Source of the DNA: Micromonospora echinospora
GTDB taxonomy: Bacteria > Actinomycetota > Actinomycetes > Mycobacteriales > Micromonosporaceae
Length of the DNA: 64,000 nt
Assembly (NCBI RefSeq): GCF_014203425.1
Contig: NZ_JACHJC010000001.1
Location: 5,916,001 to 5,980,000, forward strand
Direction: 5' to 3'
The translations under genes were made by a program, and so were the position numbers. This document shows positions 54,306 through 62,119 of the stretch, piece by piece; the first letter of the stretch is position 1; each line of letters starts with the position of its first letter. The notes under the pieces were generated by a model. It was given only the letters and a program-made list of their open reading frames with translations, was not told the origin of the DNA and made no database searches.

Positions 54306-54524
54306 TCAGAGGGCAAACGGCTCGTACGCGAGGGCTTCCGCTATCACCTCCTCATCGGTCAACTCGGGCTCGTTGAAGAACATCAGGGTAATGACGTGCG
54401 GACAGCGCAGGATCCGCTTCAGCTCATCGAGCTTCGCCCCCGTCTCCTCGTCAGGAATGGCGGGGTCGCGCAGTTCTCGAACGAGGGCCAGCGCCCTGCC
54501 TCGCGATGCATCGTCCAGTTCCAC
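54306..54524 (-). CDS. Putative bacteriocin (colicin E9-type) immunity-like protein (72 aa)
   Basis: The sequence has RALALVRELRDPAIPDEETG, LDELKRILRCPHVITLMFF and the end ELTDEEVIAEALAYEPFAL. Actinobacterial 'E9imm-like' peptides show the same layout with a CPHVxxLIF core and EEVVDEALxYxPxxL tail (from memory). No toxin gene is adjacent, so it would be an orphan immunity gene. Confidence 0.6.
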   Translation of the reverse strand: MELDDASRGRALALVRELRDPAIPDEETGAKLDELKRILRCPHVITLMFFNEPELTDEEVIAEALAYEPFAL

Positions 54525-54647
54525 AGCCCCGGAGGGTACGGCTCCGAGCCTGATTTCCGGCGGCTCATTCGTTGTCGAGATGCCCTGGAACCAGCCTTGA
54601 CCGGCTGCCCCACACTGGGGGCAGGCATCTCACCCAGGGAGGTCGAA

Positions 54648-54854
54648 GTGCGCTGGCTCATCGTCCTGATCATCATCGCGGCGGCCGTGGCTGCGGTCGC
54701 ACTGTGGCGCCGTAGCCGGCAGACACCAGTCGACGGCGGCCAGGTGCGTGACTTCCAGGCATCTGCGGAGGCCCGCCGCAGGCTCGACGACCATCGGAAC
54801 CGGACGGACGGCGGCAACACCGGCAGCGGTGGCGTCGGTGGCTGGAGCGCCTGA
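54648..54854 (+). CDS. Small single-pass membrane protein (68 aa)
   Basis: The GTG at 54648 has AGGGAGG upstream. One N-terminal helix (RWLIVLIIIAAAVAAVALW) is followed by a basic, then Gly/Asn-rich cytosolic tail (DGGNTGSGGVGGWSA). No known family recognised. Confidence 0.65.
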   Translation: MRWLIVLIIIAAAVAAVALWRRSRQTPVDGGQVRDFQASAEARRRLDDHRNRTDGGNTGSGGVGGWSA

Positions 54855-55026
54855 CCTCACGGCAGGTCAGCTCAACGGGCGACTCGTGCTGTCACCGCAC
54901 CGGCGGTTTGGCTGGCGTGAGCGGCGGGTGGGGCCGGTTCGGAGCTGAGTGACCACCGCTCAGGCGTAACCTCTGCTCGAAGTCCTACGGAAGCCGACCA
55001 GGCGTTCGGCCCGAGCAACTGATCTC
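54855..55026. other. Spacer before the insertion sequence cluster
   Basis: No gene is seen in this AT/GC-mixed stretch. It is the junction between core sequence and the IS cluster. Confidence 0.4.
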
Positions 55027-55848
55027 AGTGCGTGTTTGAGAAGGTCTGTTGTGGACGGCGTGGCGGCATGACATCCAGCGATGGGGCGGGCAGGGTGGCG
55101 CGGTGTCTGCGCGTCGTGGTTACCCCTCGGACTTGACTGATGCCCAGTGGTCGCTGATCGAGGCGCTGTTGCCGGAGCCGAACACGGATGGTCGTCGGGA
55201 GAAGCATCCGCGGCGGGAGATCGTCAACGCGATCCTGTACGTGGTGCGGTCGGGGTGCCCGTGGCGCTATCTGCCGGCTGACCTGCCGCCGTGGCAGACG
55301 GTGTACTGGTACTTCACCCGGTGGGAAGAGGCCGGTGTGACGGAGAAACTCCTGGCCACGCTGCGGATCAAGGCCCGGGTGCAGCAGGGCCGCCAGCCGG
55401 AGCCGTCGGCGGGGATCATCGATTCGCAGAGCGTGAAGGGCGCTGACACCGTCGGCCGGGACAGTCGGGGCTACGACGCGGGCAAGAAGATCAACGGCCG
55501 GAAACGGTTCATCATCACCGACACCCTGGGACTGCTGGTCACCGTAACCGTGCTCGCCGCGAGCTGGCAGGACCGCGACGGAGCCAAGACGGCCCTGCTC
55601 AGCGCTTACATGGTCACCCCGATCCGGCACGTCTTCGCCGATCAGGGATTCGCTGGGCGACTCGTCGACTGGACCCGCGACACGCTGCGCACCACGCTGG
55701 AGATCGTCCGCAAACCCGCCGACCAACGCGGCTTCGCTGTCCACCCACGCCGCTGGGTCGTGGAACGCACCCTGGCCTGGCTCACCGCCTGCCGCCGGCT
55801 CGCCCGCGACTACGAGCGCCAACCTGCCGTCTCCGCAGCCCTTGAGTT
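55027..55848 (+). mobile_element. IS5-type element, truncated at its 3' end
   Basis: The left part (GTGTTTGAGAAGGTCTGTTG and GGACGG) resembles IS5 ends, but no opposite end is present. The transposase frame is cut at about 55848 where the IS3 terminal repeat begins. The missing 3' end is not found on the right side of the IS3 element, so material was lost. Confidence 0.7.
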
Positions 55849-55861
55849 CCCCCCGCTTTGA
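55103..55861 (+). pseudogene. IS5-family transposase, C-terminally truncated
   Basis: The frame encodes RRGYPSDLTDAQWSLIEALL, RRGY-type start and DDE region with IIDSQSVKGADTVGRDSRGY, VFADQGFAGRLVDWTRDTL and RRWVVERTLAWLTACRRLAR (E of DDE in VVERT). The last residues (AALEFPPL) come from the IS3 terminal repeat and not from the transposase. GTG 55103 is a plausible start. About 30 C-terminal residues are lost, so activity is doubtful. Confidence 0.8.
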
Positions 55862-55872
55862 TGGAGCGGTGG

Positions 55873-56118
55873 TTACCTGCTGCCGGCTGGTGCAGGGGTG
55901 GCGATAGGTGGCTCGGCTGGCTCGGTTCGGTGGCTGTGCCAGGCGGTCTCGTACTCGTTTGGGCTGAGGTAGCCCAGTTCCTTCTGGATGCGGCGGGTGT
56001 TGTACCAGCCGTCGATGTAGGCGAAGATCGCGTTCTCGGCCTCGTCGCGGGTCCGCCATGAGGTGCGGTAGACGAGTTCGATCTTCAACGTCGACCAGAA
56101 GTTCTCCATCAGCGCGTT
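55873..56118 (-). pseudogene. IS3 transposase OrfB, 3' fragment
   Basis: The piece encodes NALMENFWSTLKIELVYRTS, WYNTRRIQKELGYLSPNEYE, the end of the DDE domain including the catalytic Glu (ENFWSTLK), and stops at 55873. It joins in sense to the 57436 breakpoint, where the first part ends at GSVGDSYD. Confidence 0.85.
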
Positions 56119-56134
56119 GACGCTCCTATAGCTG

Positions 56135-57205
56135 TCAAGTGGCGATGGTGGTCGTGCGGAGAGGGCGGAGCAGGGCCCAGATCTCGCGGGCGAGGAGTCG
56201 TTTCAGGCAGCGGATGATCTCAGCTTTGGTCTTGCCGTCTGCGGTGCGGCGGGCGACGTAGGCGCGGGTGGGTTCGTGGTGTTGCATGCGGACGATGACG
56301 GCGCGGTAGAGGGCGGCGTTGGCTTGGCGGTGACCGCCGCGGTTGAGTCTGTGCCGGTTGGTCATGCCGGAGGAGGCGGGGATCGGTGCGACGCCGCAGA
56401 GCCTCGCCCAGGCGGGTTCTGAGCGGACCCGGTCGATGTTGTCGCCGGCGACGATGAGCATCTCGGCGGCGGTGTCGGCGCCGACGCCGAACGCGGCGAC
56501 CAACTGCGGCACGAGCTGGCCGGTGAGCTCGACGAGTATCGCTTCGTGGGTTTTGATCTCGTCGTTGAGCTGTTGCCAGCGGCGGGCGATCGAGCGCAGG
56601 GTGTGTTTCGTTGCGGCGAGCACGGTGGTGACCGGACCGGGGCGCAGGCCGGCGCACCGTTCGATCAGGGCCATCTTCGACAAGGGCTGCAGAGGTTCAC
56701 GTAGCTCGGGGCTGGCGGTGACCAGCACTGCCTTGAGGGTGATCATCGCGGCGGTGCGGGCCTTGACCGCGACGTCTTTGGCGACCTTGATCTGGCGGAT
56801 CATCTCCACGATGCCGTCGTTGGTCTTCGGGACGCTGGTGGAGTTACCGGCCAGCACCGAGCGAGCGGCGTTCTCGGCGTCGAGGGTGTCGCTCTTGCCG
56901 CGTAGCCGACGGTCGCGGCGGTCGGTGCGCAGGACCTCGATGACTCCGAGGCCCCGTCGTCGGACAGCGGAGGTCAGTCCGGCGCCGTAGGAGCCGGTGC
57001 CCTCGATCGCGAAGATCAGCCTCTTCGCCTCGAAGCCGGCCGCCCAGTCGAGCAGCTGTTCATAGCCGCCTCGGTCGGCGGGGAATGAGCGGGCGTCGAG
57101 GCGGCCGCCGATGTCGTCCAGGGCGACGGCGACGTGGACGTGCTTGTGGGTGTCGACGCCGATGACGACTCGACGTCGACGCGGGTCGGGGCTCATGCTT
57201 GACAT
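56135..57205 (-). CDS. IS110-family transposase (DEDD recombinase)
   Basis: The 356-residue enzyme has the RuvC-like DEDD domain (VVIGVDTHKHVHVAVALDD, FAIEGTGSYGAGLTSAVRR, SDTLDAENAARSVL) and the C-terminal Tnp_20 domain with a conserved Ser in GVAPIPASSGMTNRHRLNRG. IS110 recombinases use a bridge RNA made from the element's non-coding end. The gene is intact, so the element may be active. Confidence 0.92.
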   Translation of the reverse strand: MSSMSPDPRRRRVVIGVDTHKHVHVAVALDDIGGRLDARSFPADRGGYEQLLDWAAGFEAKRLIFAIEGTGSYGAGLTSAVRRRGLGVIEVLRTDRRDRRLRGKSDTLDAENAARSVLAGNSTSVPKTNDGIVEMIRQIKVAKDVAVKARTAAMITLKAVLVTASPELREPLQPLSKMALIERCAGLRPGPVTTVLAATKHTLRSIARRWQQLNDEIKTHEAILVELTGQLVPQLVAAFGVGADTAAEMLIVAGDNIDRVRSEPAWARLCGVAPIPASSGMTNRHRLNRGGHRQANAALYRAVIVRMQHHEPTRAYVARRTADGKTKAEIIRCLKRLLAREIWALLRPLRTTTIAT

Positions 57206-57436
57206 CGCGGGCTCCAGCTCAGACCAGGGCGACAGGGGTTCGTGACGCTGGCCGGCCGGGTGGACGGGACTGTGACGGGACCTGCTGCGATCAGGCTCCT
57301 ATGAGGTCACTGCCCGCCCGGCCAGCACCACTGGTGCTGCACCGCCAGGCAGACGACAGATCAACAGCAAGGACACCCGAACTGCGGGGTCAGTCGTAAG
57401 CAAGAGTCAGGCCGCCTGACGGCGCCTCAAAGTCTC
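57206..57436 (-). ncRNA. Candidate IS110 bridge RNA region (upstream end)
   Basis: This 230-base end precedes the transposase on its strand, where bridge RNAs of IS110/IS621 are encoded. A strong hairpin CAGCACCAGTGGTGCTG lies at 57322-57338. GCTCCTAT at 57295-57302 is identical to the opposite element end (56122-56129), and CTCCTA also occurs in the target (GACTCCTACGAC). Such matches are expected between bridge RNA loops, donor and target. Exact ends are unknown. Confidence 0.6.
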
Positions 57437-58120
57437 ACAGTCGTAGGAGTCGCCGACGGATCCCATCAAGGGCAGGATCCCGTTGTCCTGTAAGCGTTCC
57501 GCGAAGCGAAACGACGTGTAGTTCGACCCGCGATCTGAGTGGTGGATCAACTGGCCGTCGCGGACGTCGCGCGACCAGATGCCGTATTCGAGGGCGGCGA
57601 GGATCAGGTCGGTGTCGCAGCGGTCGGAGGTCTTCCACCCAACGATCCGGCGGGAGAACGCATCGCGGACCGCAGCCAACCAGAACACGCCCTCACCGCA
57701 GGGGATGCGGGTGGCGTCGGCGACCCAGAGCCGGTTCGGCCCGTCGGCGGTGAACTGCCGGTTGACCAGATCCGGCGCCGGCGTGTGCCGGGGATCCTGC
57801 TTCGTGGAGCCGCCGCGCCAGCCCCGACGCAGAAACGCCCCCTGCCAGCCCTGCTGCACCATCAACCGCTCGACCCGCTTACGGCCCACGCGGATGCCGT
57901 CACGGCGTAGCTGCCGGTGGACCCGGTCCGCGCCGTAGGTGCGCCCCGATGTCTCCCAGATCTCGTGGATGTTGGAGACCAGACCCAGGTCGACCACGTC
58001 GCGGTCGCAGGGCTGCTCGACCTGCTTCACCCACGCGTAGTAGGTCGAGGCGCCGATGTTCAGGACCCGTAGCAGGAGCGCGACCGCGAACTGGTCACGG
58101 TGTTCGTGGATGAACCTCAT
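57437..58120 (-). pseudogene. IS3 transposase OrfB, 5' part
   Basis: The piece starts at ATG 58120 and reads FIHEHRDQFAVALLLRVLNI, HTH_21 region YGADRVHRQLRRDGIRVGRK, and rve domain RLWVADATRIPCGEGVFWLA and IHHSDRGSNYTSFRFAERL with two catalytic Asp. It breaks at GSVGDSYD, where the IS110 enters. A read-through frame ends at 57407 inside the IS110. Confidence 0.85.
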
Positions 58121-58428
58121 GACCGTCGCCGGGTCGGGTCGAGCTCCGCCGCGAAATACGCGCTCGCGGCCTTCAGGATCTCGTTCGCCCGCCGCAACTC
58201 GGCGACCTCCCTGCGCAGCCGGCGGTTCTCCTCCGCCATCTCGCTGGTCGGCCGGTCGTGACGCTCGTCGGCGTCGGCCTCGGCCTGACGGATCCAGTTC
58301 CTGAGCGCCTCGTGATGCACACCAAGCTGCTCGGCCAGGCGCCGGATCACCGGCTTCGGATCCGACTCGCGGTACAAACGCACAGCGCGCTGACGTAGCT
58401 CATCGGGGTACTTCTTCGGTGCTGCCAC
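58117..58428 (-). CDS. IS3 transposase OrfA
   Basis: The 103-residue protein has a helix-turn-helix (YPDELRQRAVRLYRESDPKP, RRLAEQLGVHHEALRNWIRQ) and a leucine-zipper region (MAEENRRLRREVAELRRANE). GTG 58428 with GGGGAGGAAG upstream is the preferred start. Its end overlaps orfB by 4 nt (ATGA); fusion by frameshifting is normal for IS3. Confidence 0.85.
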   Translation of the reverse strand: MAAPKKYPDELRQRAVRLYRESDPKPVIRRLAEQLGVHHEALRNWIRQAEADADERHDRPTSEMAEENRRLRREVAELRRANEILKAASAYFAAELDPTRRRS

Positions 58429-58659
58429 GGACAACTTCCTCCCCACGGCCATCAGACCATGATCAAGAAGCTCCATGAAAGCGGGGGTAGCTCAGGATGG
58501 GCAACACCTTGTTGGCTGCCTCTGGCACACGTTGTATCGTACGAAGCGTTACAACGTGATGCACTGTGATGCACTGTGGTGCAGAAGAAGACCCCCGCCC
58601 TTCTGGTGGCAACCGCGAGGCGAGGGCCTTCCGTCTGGCGTGGGTCCAACGACGATCGG

Positions 58660-58824
58660 TCAGTTGGGCCCACAGCCGTTTCCGGCCAGCGTTACCGCCA
58701 GCCCTACGGCGTAGGCGAACAGCTTGAGTACGACTGCCACCCCCTCCGCAGCGTCCCGCCACCGGTTGGCGTTGGTCCGCCGGTTCTTGCTCGGGCCCAA
58801 GGGCCCCTTGCGGCGCCTTGTCAC
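58660..58824 (-). CDS. Small membrane peptide, copy 1 (54 aa)
   Basis: A GTG at 58824 preceded by GAGAAGAGG opens a 54-codon gene. The N-terminus is basic (TRRRKGPLGPSKNRR), a hydrophobic segment spans residues 29-48 (VAVVLKLFAYAVGLAVTLAG), and the end is NGCGPN. It aligns without gaps to copy 2 (23 of 54 identical by eye), which strongly supports coding. A TATGGT box (58949-58944) lies 120 bases upstream, matching copy 2. Function unknown; toxin, signal peptide or small membrane regulator are possible. Confidence 0.6.
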   Translation of the reverse strand: MTRRRKGPLGPSKNRRTNANRWRDAAEGVAVVLKLFAYAVGLAVTLAGNGCGPN

Positions 58825-59470
58825 TGCCACCTCTTCTCAACTCGTCGGATCGAGGGCGGATGAACCCCCGGCCGCCGGAGCCATCCGGACCCTCAATCAG
58901 CTTGAGCTGGGGTCCAAGTTGGTCAGTGCCGTGCGCAGGAGACACCATAGCGAGCCAACCCGACGGATGGCGTGTCGCACTACATCTTCATACACAGGTT
59001 CGATAGGCGTAGGCACGTCATGCGTCCCAAGCACGCGGCTTAGCGCGCTGCAACTTAGGGACACAGCGTGCCGCTTATGGCCTTGAGCTGCGCCGATAAC
59101 ATCTGATCTGGCTGCTTGGAAAATCACCAAGCGCCGCCAAGGCTGGGTAGGTGTACATACAGGACCGCATGCGGACTACGTCGACGAACTTTTTGTGCAT
59201 GCTCAGCTCGTGGCTGAGGTCGAACTTGCTACCTCAGGACACACAGACGACCCGGAGGGGTTTTCGTCGGGCGTTCCGTCATGGCCGGCAAGGCGGTAGC
59301 GCGGCCGAATCGCCGCCAGGCTGTCGCGCCCCAGGTTAAGGTTGTAAGGTCCGAACCGTTAGGACGTGCTGGCGTTTCACGCACCAGCACCAGCAGGAAG
59401 ACCCCCGCCCCAGCTTGGAGGCCCAAGGCGGAGGCCCTTCCCCACCGGTACGGGCCTGGTTGGCGTTAGG

Positions 59471-59635
59471 TCAACTAGGCCCGCATCCGTTCCCGACCAG
59501 CGTCGCCGCCAGCCATGCTGAGTGGGCAAGCAGCTTCAGCGCTGGAACCACCCACTCGTTGGCATGCTCGCAGCGCTTACTGCCAGCGTGCCGGTTCCTT
59601 TTCGGGACCTGAGATCCCCTCTTGCGCGCGGACAT
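59471..59635 (-). CDS. Small membrane peptide, copy 2 (54 aa)
   Basis: The ATG at 59635 has a strong CAGGAGGGCG ribosome-binding site. The peptide is basic at first (SARKRGSQVPKRNRHAGSK), then hydrophobic (VVPALKLLAHSAWLAATLVG), ending NGCGPS. Identical length and the shared RxxG, NR, LKL, LA.TL and GNGCGP residues pair it with copy 1. Its promoter-like TATGGT (59757-59752) is 117 bases upstream, close to copy 1's 120. Downstream sequences of the two are also similar (GGCGGGGGTCTTC). Confidence 0.65.
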   Translation of the reverse strand: MSARKRGSQVPKRNRHAGSKRCEHANEWVVPALKLLAHSAWLAATLVGNGCGPS

Positions 59636-60134
59636 CGCCCTCCTGTCGATGAGAACTGCTGACCTCCGAGGGGTTTGACCACCCCCCGGCCGGAGGGCTG
59701 GTCGACACCGTCCGAGTACGACAGTCAGGGCATCGGTCCGTGCGCTGACACACCATACCGGGAACCACGCCCACGCATGGCAAGTCCGTTACACAGGTGG
59801 AAAGGCTTTCCCATGCTGCTAGAGACAGGACACATGCAACGCCAAGAGCAGAAGTTGGGCCGGAGGCACCGCTCAACCGACACCCCAGCCACTCCTGGCC
59901 ACATAGCTTGAGCTGGCAGTTCTCTAGCAATACACCAAGACACCCCCTCCGAACTAGCCGCGACAGGGGAACCGATAGGGGCATCTACATAAGCAGGTCA
60001 ATCTTCCTCATTTCCCATGTGCGGGAATCCCATCCGCACAAATTGCAGTACCGTCGAAGAGACTTACAGAACTCGGATCGATGCCAGCCAGCCAGACGCA
60101 TCGACGTCCCCCGTATCGACGGACCAGGTTCCGC

Positions 60135-60323
60135 TCACCTGGCAGGCAGAACGTGCCATGGCTCTTGGTTGATAGCCTGCAGCTCGTCTGTCGTGGGCCA
60201 ATCCGACACGTCGAACGACGTTCGCTCCGCGGCATGCCTGAGGAACTGGACGGCTCTCGGCGACAACCCGGAAGGATCGTCCAGGACGTGATGCATGGAT
60301 TCCATGATCGAGGACACGCTCAC
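60135..60323 (-). CDS. Hypothetical small protein (62 aa)
   Basis: The frame from GTG 60323 reads SVSSIMESMHHVLDDPSGLS, then SFDVSDWPTTDELQAINQEP. Third positions are fairly G/C-rich, which fits coding better than the other frames here. The strength of its ribosome-binding site is modest. It may be a fragment of a larger gene. Confidence 0.4.
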   Translation of the reverse strand: MSVSSIMESMHHVLDDPSGLSPRAVQFLRHAAERTSFDVSDWPTTDELQAINQEPWHVLPAR

Positions 60324-60413
60324 CAGACTTAGCCGAGGGTGTCACGCAACCATCTGACAGCGATCCGAAACGCATCAAGTGGAGCCCGACATCGCCGGCA
60401 GCCGGTGTCGGGG

Positions 60414-60456
60414 ATCAGGACCTGTGTGACAGATCGGTATCAGGACCTGCGTGACA
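60414..60456. repeat. Direct repeat pair upstream of the 60480 gene
   Basis: ATCAGGACCTGTGTGACA (60414-60431) and ATCAGGACCTGCGTGACA (60439-60456) match at 17 of 18 positions, with starts 25 bases apart. They end 24 bases before the ATG and could be operator sites or an IS end remnant. Confidence 0.65.
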
Positions 60457-60479
60457 CGTCTTGTTGCCAGAGGCGGATC

Positions 60480-61118
60480 ATGAGAAGCATGGCCGTATCC
60501 GAGCCCACCGCCCCCAATGCTCTTGCCGCGGCTGTCCGGCAGGAGTTGATGGTGGCCGGCCTGCCCGTGCTGCCTTGGCAACCTCGTGAGGCCCTTCACA
60601 GCACCGGCGTGTCCATCGAAGGCTCCGAACATGACCCTGGGGTATGGATCGATTGGGTTGTCAGCGGCGCTTTGCGCGACGCGGCCCTCAGGGCCCTCGA
60701 AGCGGGCGCCTACCGGCGTGGCGGCTCGGAGATGCACCCCGCCATTCGGCATTCCTCGACGGTCAAATTCGCGATGATGGCGGCGATTGCCGAGATCCTT
60801 GAAGCGGCTGGGTACCGGGTCGAGAGGGACGCCGACGACTATCGGCCGGGTGAGTTGCTGGTGCTGGAGCAGCAGTCCGGGCCAACCTGGCGTGACCCGA
60901 TAGGTCCACCGCTCGCCGGGTTAGGCGGATACATGCCTGGCGTGCGGGTGCGGCTGACCGACGGCGCCTACGCCGGTTCCATCACCAGAGTTGTGGAAGC
61001 CTGGCACACCACATCGCTGGACGAGCCGTCAGACGTTTATCTCGTCGAGCACCCGCAGGGGACTGGCGAGCTCCAGGTCCCCGCGACGGCAGTCGAGCTG
61101 GCCTACGAGGACAACTAG
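60480..61118 (+). CDS. Hypothetical protein with N-terminal and SH3-like C-terminal parts (212 aa)
   Basis: ATG 60480 has AGAGGCGG upstream; the frame is open before it but unsupported. The middle includes WIDWVVSGALRDAALRALEA and HSSTVKFAMMAAIAEILEAA. The C-terminal 60 residues (MPGVRVRLTDGAYAGSITRV) resemble a KOW/SH3-like barrel. No enzyme motif is seen. It lies in the island next to the integrase remnant, so a mobile-element cargo gene is plausible. Confidence 0.6.
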   Translation: MRSMAVSEPTAPNALAAAVRQELMVAGLPVLPWQPREALHSTGVSIEGSEHDPGVWIDWVVSGALRDAALRALEAGAYRRGGSEMHPAIRHSSTVKFAMMAAIAEILEAAGYRVERDADDYRPGELLVLEQQSGPTWRDPIGPPLAGLGGYMPGVRVRLTDGAYAGSITRVVEAWHTTSLDEPSDVYLVEHPQGTGELQVPATAVELAYEDN

Positions 61119-61184
61119 GAGTGTCGCTCACGTCCCGTCGCCGCCTACGTCACCGACCTCAAACCCACCACCGCACGCGCCGCT

Positions 61185-61887
61185 GCTGCTGCTGCCAGCG
61201 CTACCCGAGTGCTCGGCAGATCCAATTCGTGCATGCAGTGCTGCGGAACGCCCTGCAACACGCCATGCGGAAAGAGTTCATGTCGCGCAACGTCGCCAAG
61301 CTGGTCCGCGTACCAGCGCCCCGCTACCGGGTCGGTAAGGGCCCGTCGGTCGAGCAGGTCCGCAAGCTCCTCGCCGCCACGGAGGGCAGCGGCTCCACGC
61401 GCTGTACGTGGTAGCCGCGACTCTCGGACTGCGGCGGGGAGAACTGCTCGGGCGCCGCTGGTCGGACCTTGACCCCGACAACGGCACCGCCACCATCGGG
61501 CAGACGGTGCAACGTGCCGGCGGCGAACTGCGCCTACAGGACACCAAGACCGAGGACTCGGACAGCATCCTCCCGCTCCCCGACTGGACCTGGCTGGCGC
61601 TGCTCGACCACCAGGAGCGCCAGCGCGAGGTCCGTACCCCGATGGAGCCACGCAACCTCAACCGACACTTCGCCGGCCTCCGAGAGAAAGCCGGCTGCCC
61701 TGACATCCGCCTGCACGACCTGCGGCACACCGTCGTCTCGCTGCTGATGGAGTTGGGCGTCCCGCCGCACATCGTCCAGGCCATCGCCCGGCACGCCGAT
61801 GTGAAGATCACGCTGAAGGTATACTCGCATGCCAACCTCGACGCGATGCGTCAGGCGCTCGGCAAGCTCGACGGGCGTCTTTCATAG
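61185..61887 (+). pseudogene. Decayed tyrosine integrase of an integrative element
   Basis: The 5' part (ARQIQFVHAVLRNALQHAMR, RNVAKLVRVPAPRYRVGKGP) matches the core-binding domain of actinomycete element integrases. At about 61390 the frame shifts and continues as LHALYVVAATLGLRRGELLG (first Arg), then HDLRHTVVSLL, ARHADVKITLKVYSHANLD (Arg, His, Tyr). The N-terminal part is missing and about ten residues seem deleted before TPMEPRNLNRHF. It would cut at the adjacent tRNA if intact. Two lesions plus lost start make it inactive. Confidence 0.85.
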
Positions 61888-61893
61888 ACCCCT

Positions 61894-61915
61894 GTTGCTG
61901 TCAGCGTTGCTGTCA
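61894..61915. repeat. GTTGCTGTCA direct repeats (integrase arm-type site candidates)
   Basis: GTTGCTGTCA occurs at 61894-61903 and 61906-61915, between the integrase remnant and tRNA-Val. Similar repeats near integrase genes act as arm sites in integrative elements (recalled). Confidence 0.55.
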
Positions 61916-61950
61916 CCGCCCCGAGAAACGATCTTCTCGGGGCGGTTTCT
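61916..61950 (+). terminator. Rho-independent terminator after the integrase remnant
   Basis: CCGCCCCGAGAA and TTCTCGGGGCGG form a perfect 12-bp stem with a 6-base loop, followed by TTTCT on the plus strand. Confidence 0.85.
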
Positions 61951-61965
61951 GCTGATGATGAAGGG

Positions 61966-62037
61966 TGGGCGCGGCAGGTTTCGAACCTGCGACCCCTCGC
62001 TTGTAAGGCGAGTGCTCTCCCACTGAGCTACGCGCCC
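61966..62037 (-). tRNA. tRNA-Val(TAC)
   Basis: The cloverleaf is complete on the minus strand: acceptor GGGCGCG/CGCGCCC, D-arm GCTC..GAGC, anticodon stem CTCGC/GCGAG with loop CTTACAA (anticodon TAC), and TPsiC arm GCAGG-TTCGAAA-CCTGC. The encoded end is ACC and then C, so CCA is added after transcription. Its 3' end faces the integrase remnant, the usual arrangement when a tRNA is the attachment site. Confidence 0.95.
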
Positions 62038-62119
62038 GGAACGCCCGTACGGCGGGCCGGAGCGGCCAGCTTACCTGCCCGCCTCCGGCCCGGTCGAACG
62101 ACGTACCTGGGTGTGGGAC

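Larger units (their letters stand above)
56119..57436 (-). mobile_element. IS110-family element inserted in IS3 orfB
   Basis: Boundaries come from rejoining the IS3 orfB: the left flank ends GCGCGTTG (56119) and the right flank resumes GTCGTAGGAG at about 57431-57437. It has no terminal inverted repeats, as usual for IS110. The long non-coding end is on the side of the transposase 5' end. The target core (GACTCCTACGAC on the minus strand) resembles sequences within the element. Confidence 0.85.
55849..58487 (-). mobile_element. IS3-family element split by an IS110 element
   Basis: Terminal inverted repeats are visible: CCCCCCGCTTTGATGGAGC (55849-55867) and, inverted, CCCCCGCTTTCATGGAGC (58487-58470), matching at 17 of 18 positions. 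It contains orfA and orfB on the minus strand. orfB is interrupted at about 57436/56119 by the IS110 element. No clear target duplication is seen. Without the IS110 the element would be about 1.3 kb, normal for IS3. Confidence 0.85.
58488..60134. other. Gene-poor island segment with two small peptide units
   Basis: Apart from the two 54-codon genes below, this 1.6-kb stretch has no convincing gene; other frames lack bias. The blocks 58578-58950 and 59390-59757 are diverged copies of one another, including their upstream and downstream sequences. Overall GC is lower than in core parts. Confidence 0.55.

Noticed and set aside
58897-59130. 78-codon minus-strand frame in the island
   Set aside because: There is no codon bias and it contains the promoter-like block of peptide copy 1.
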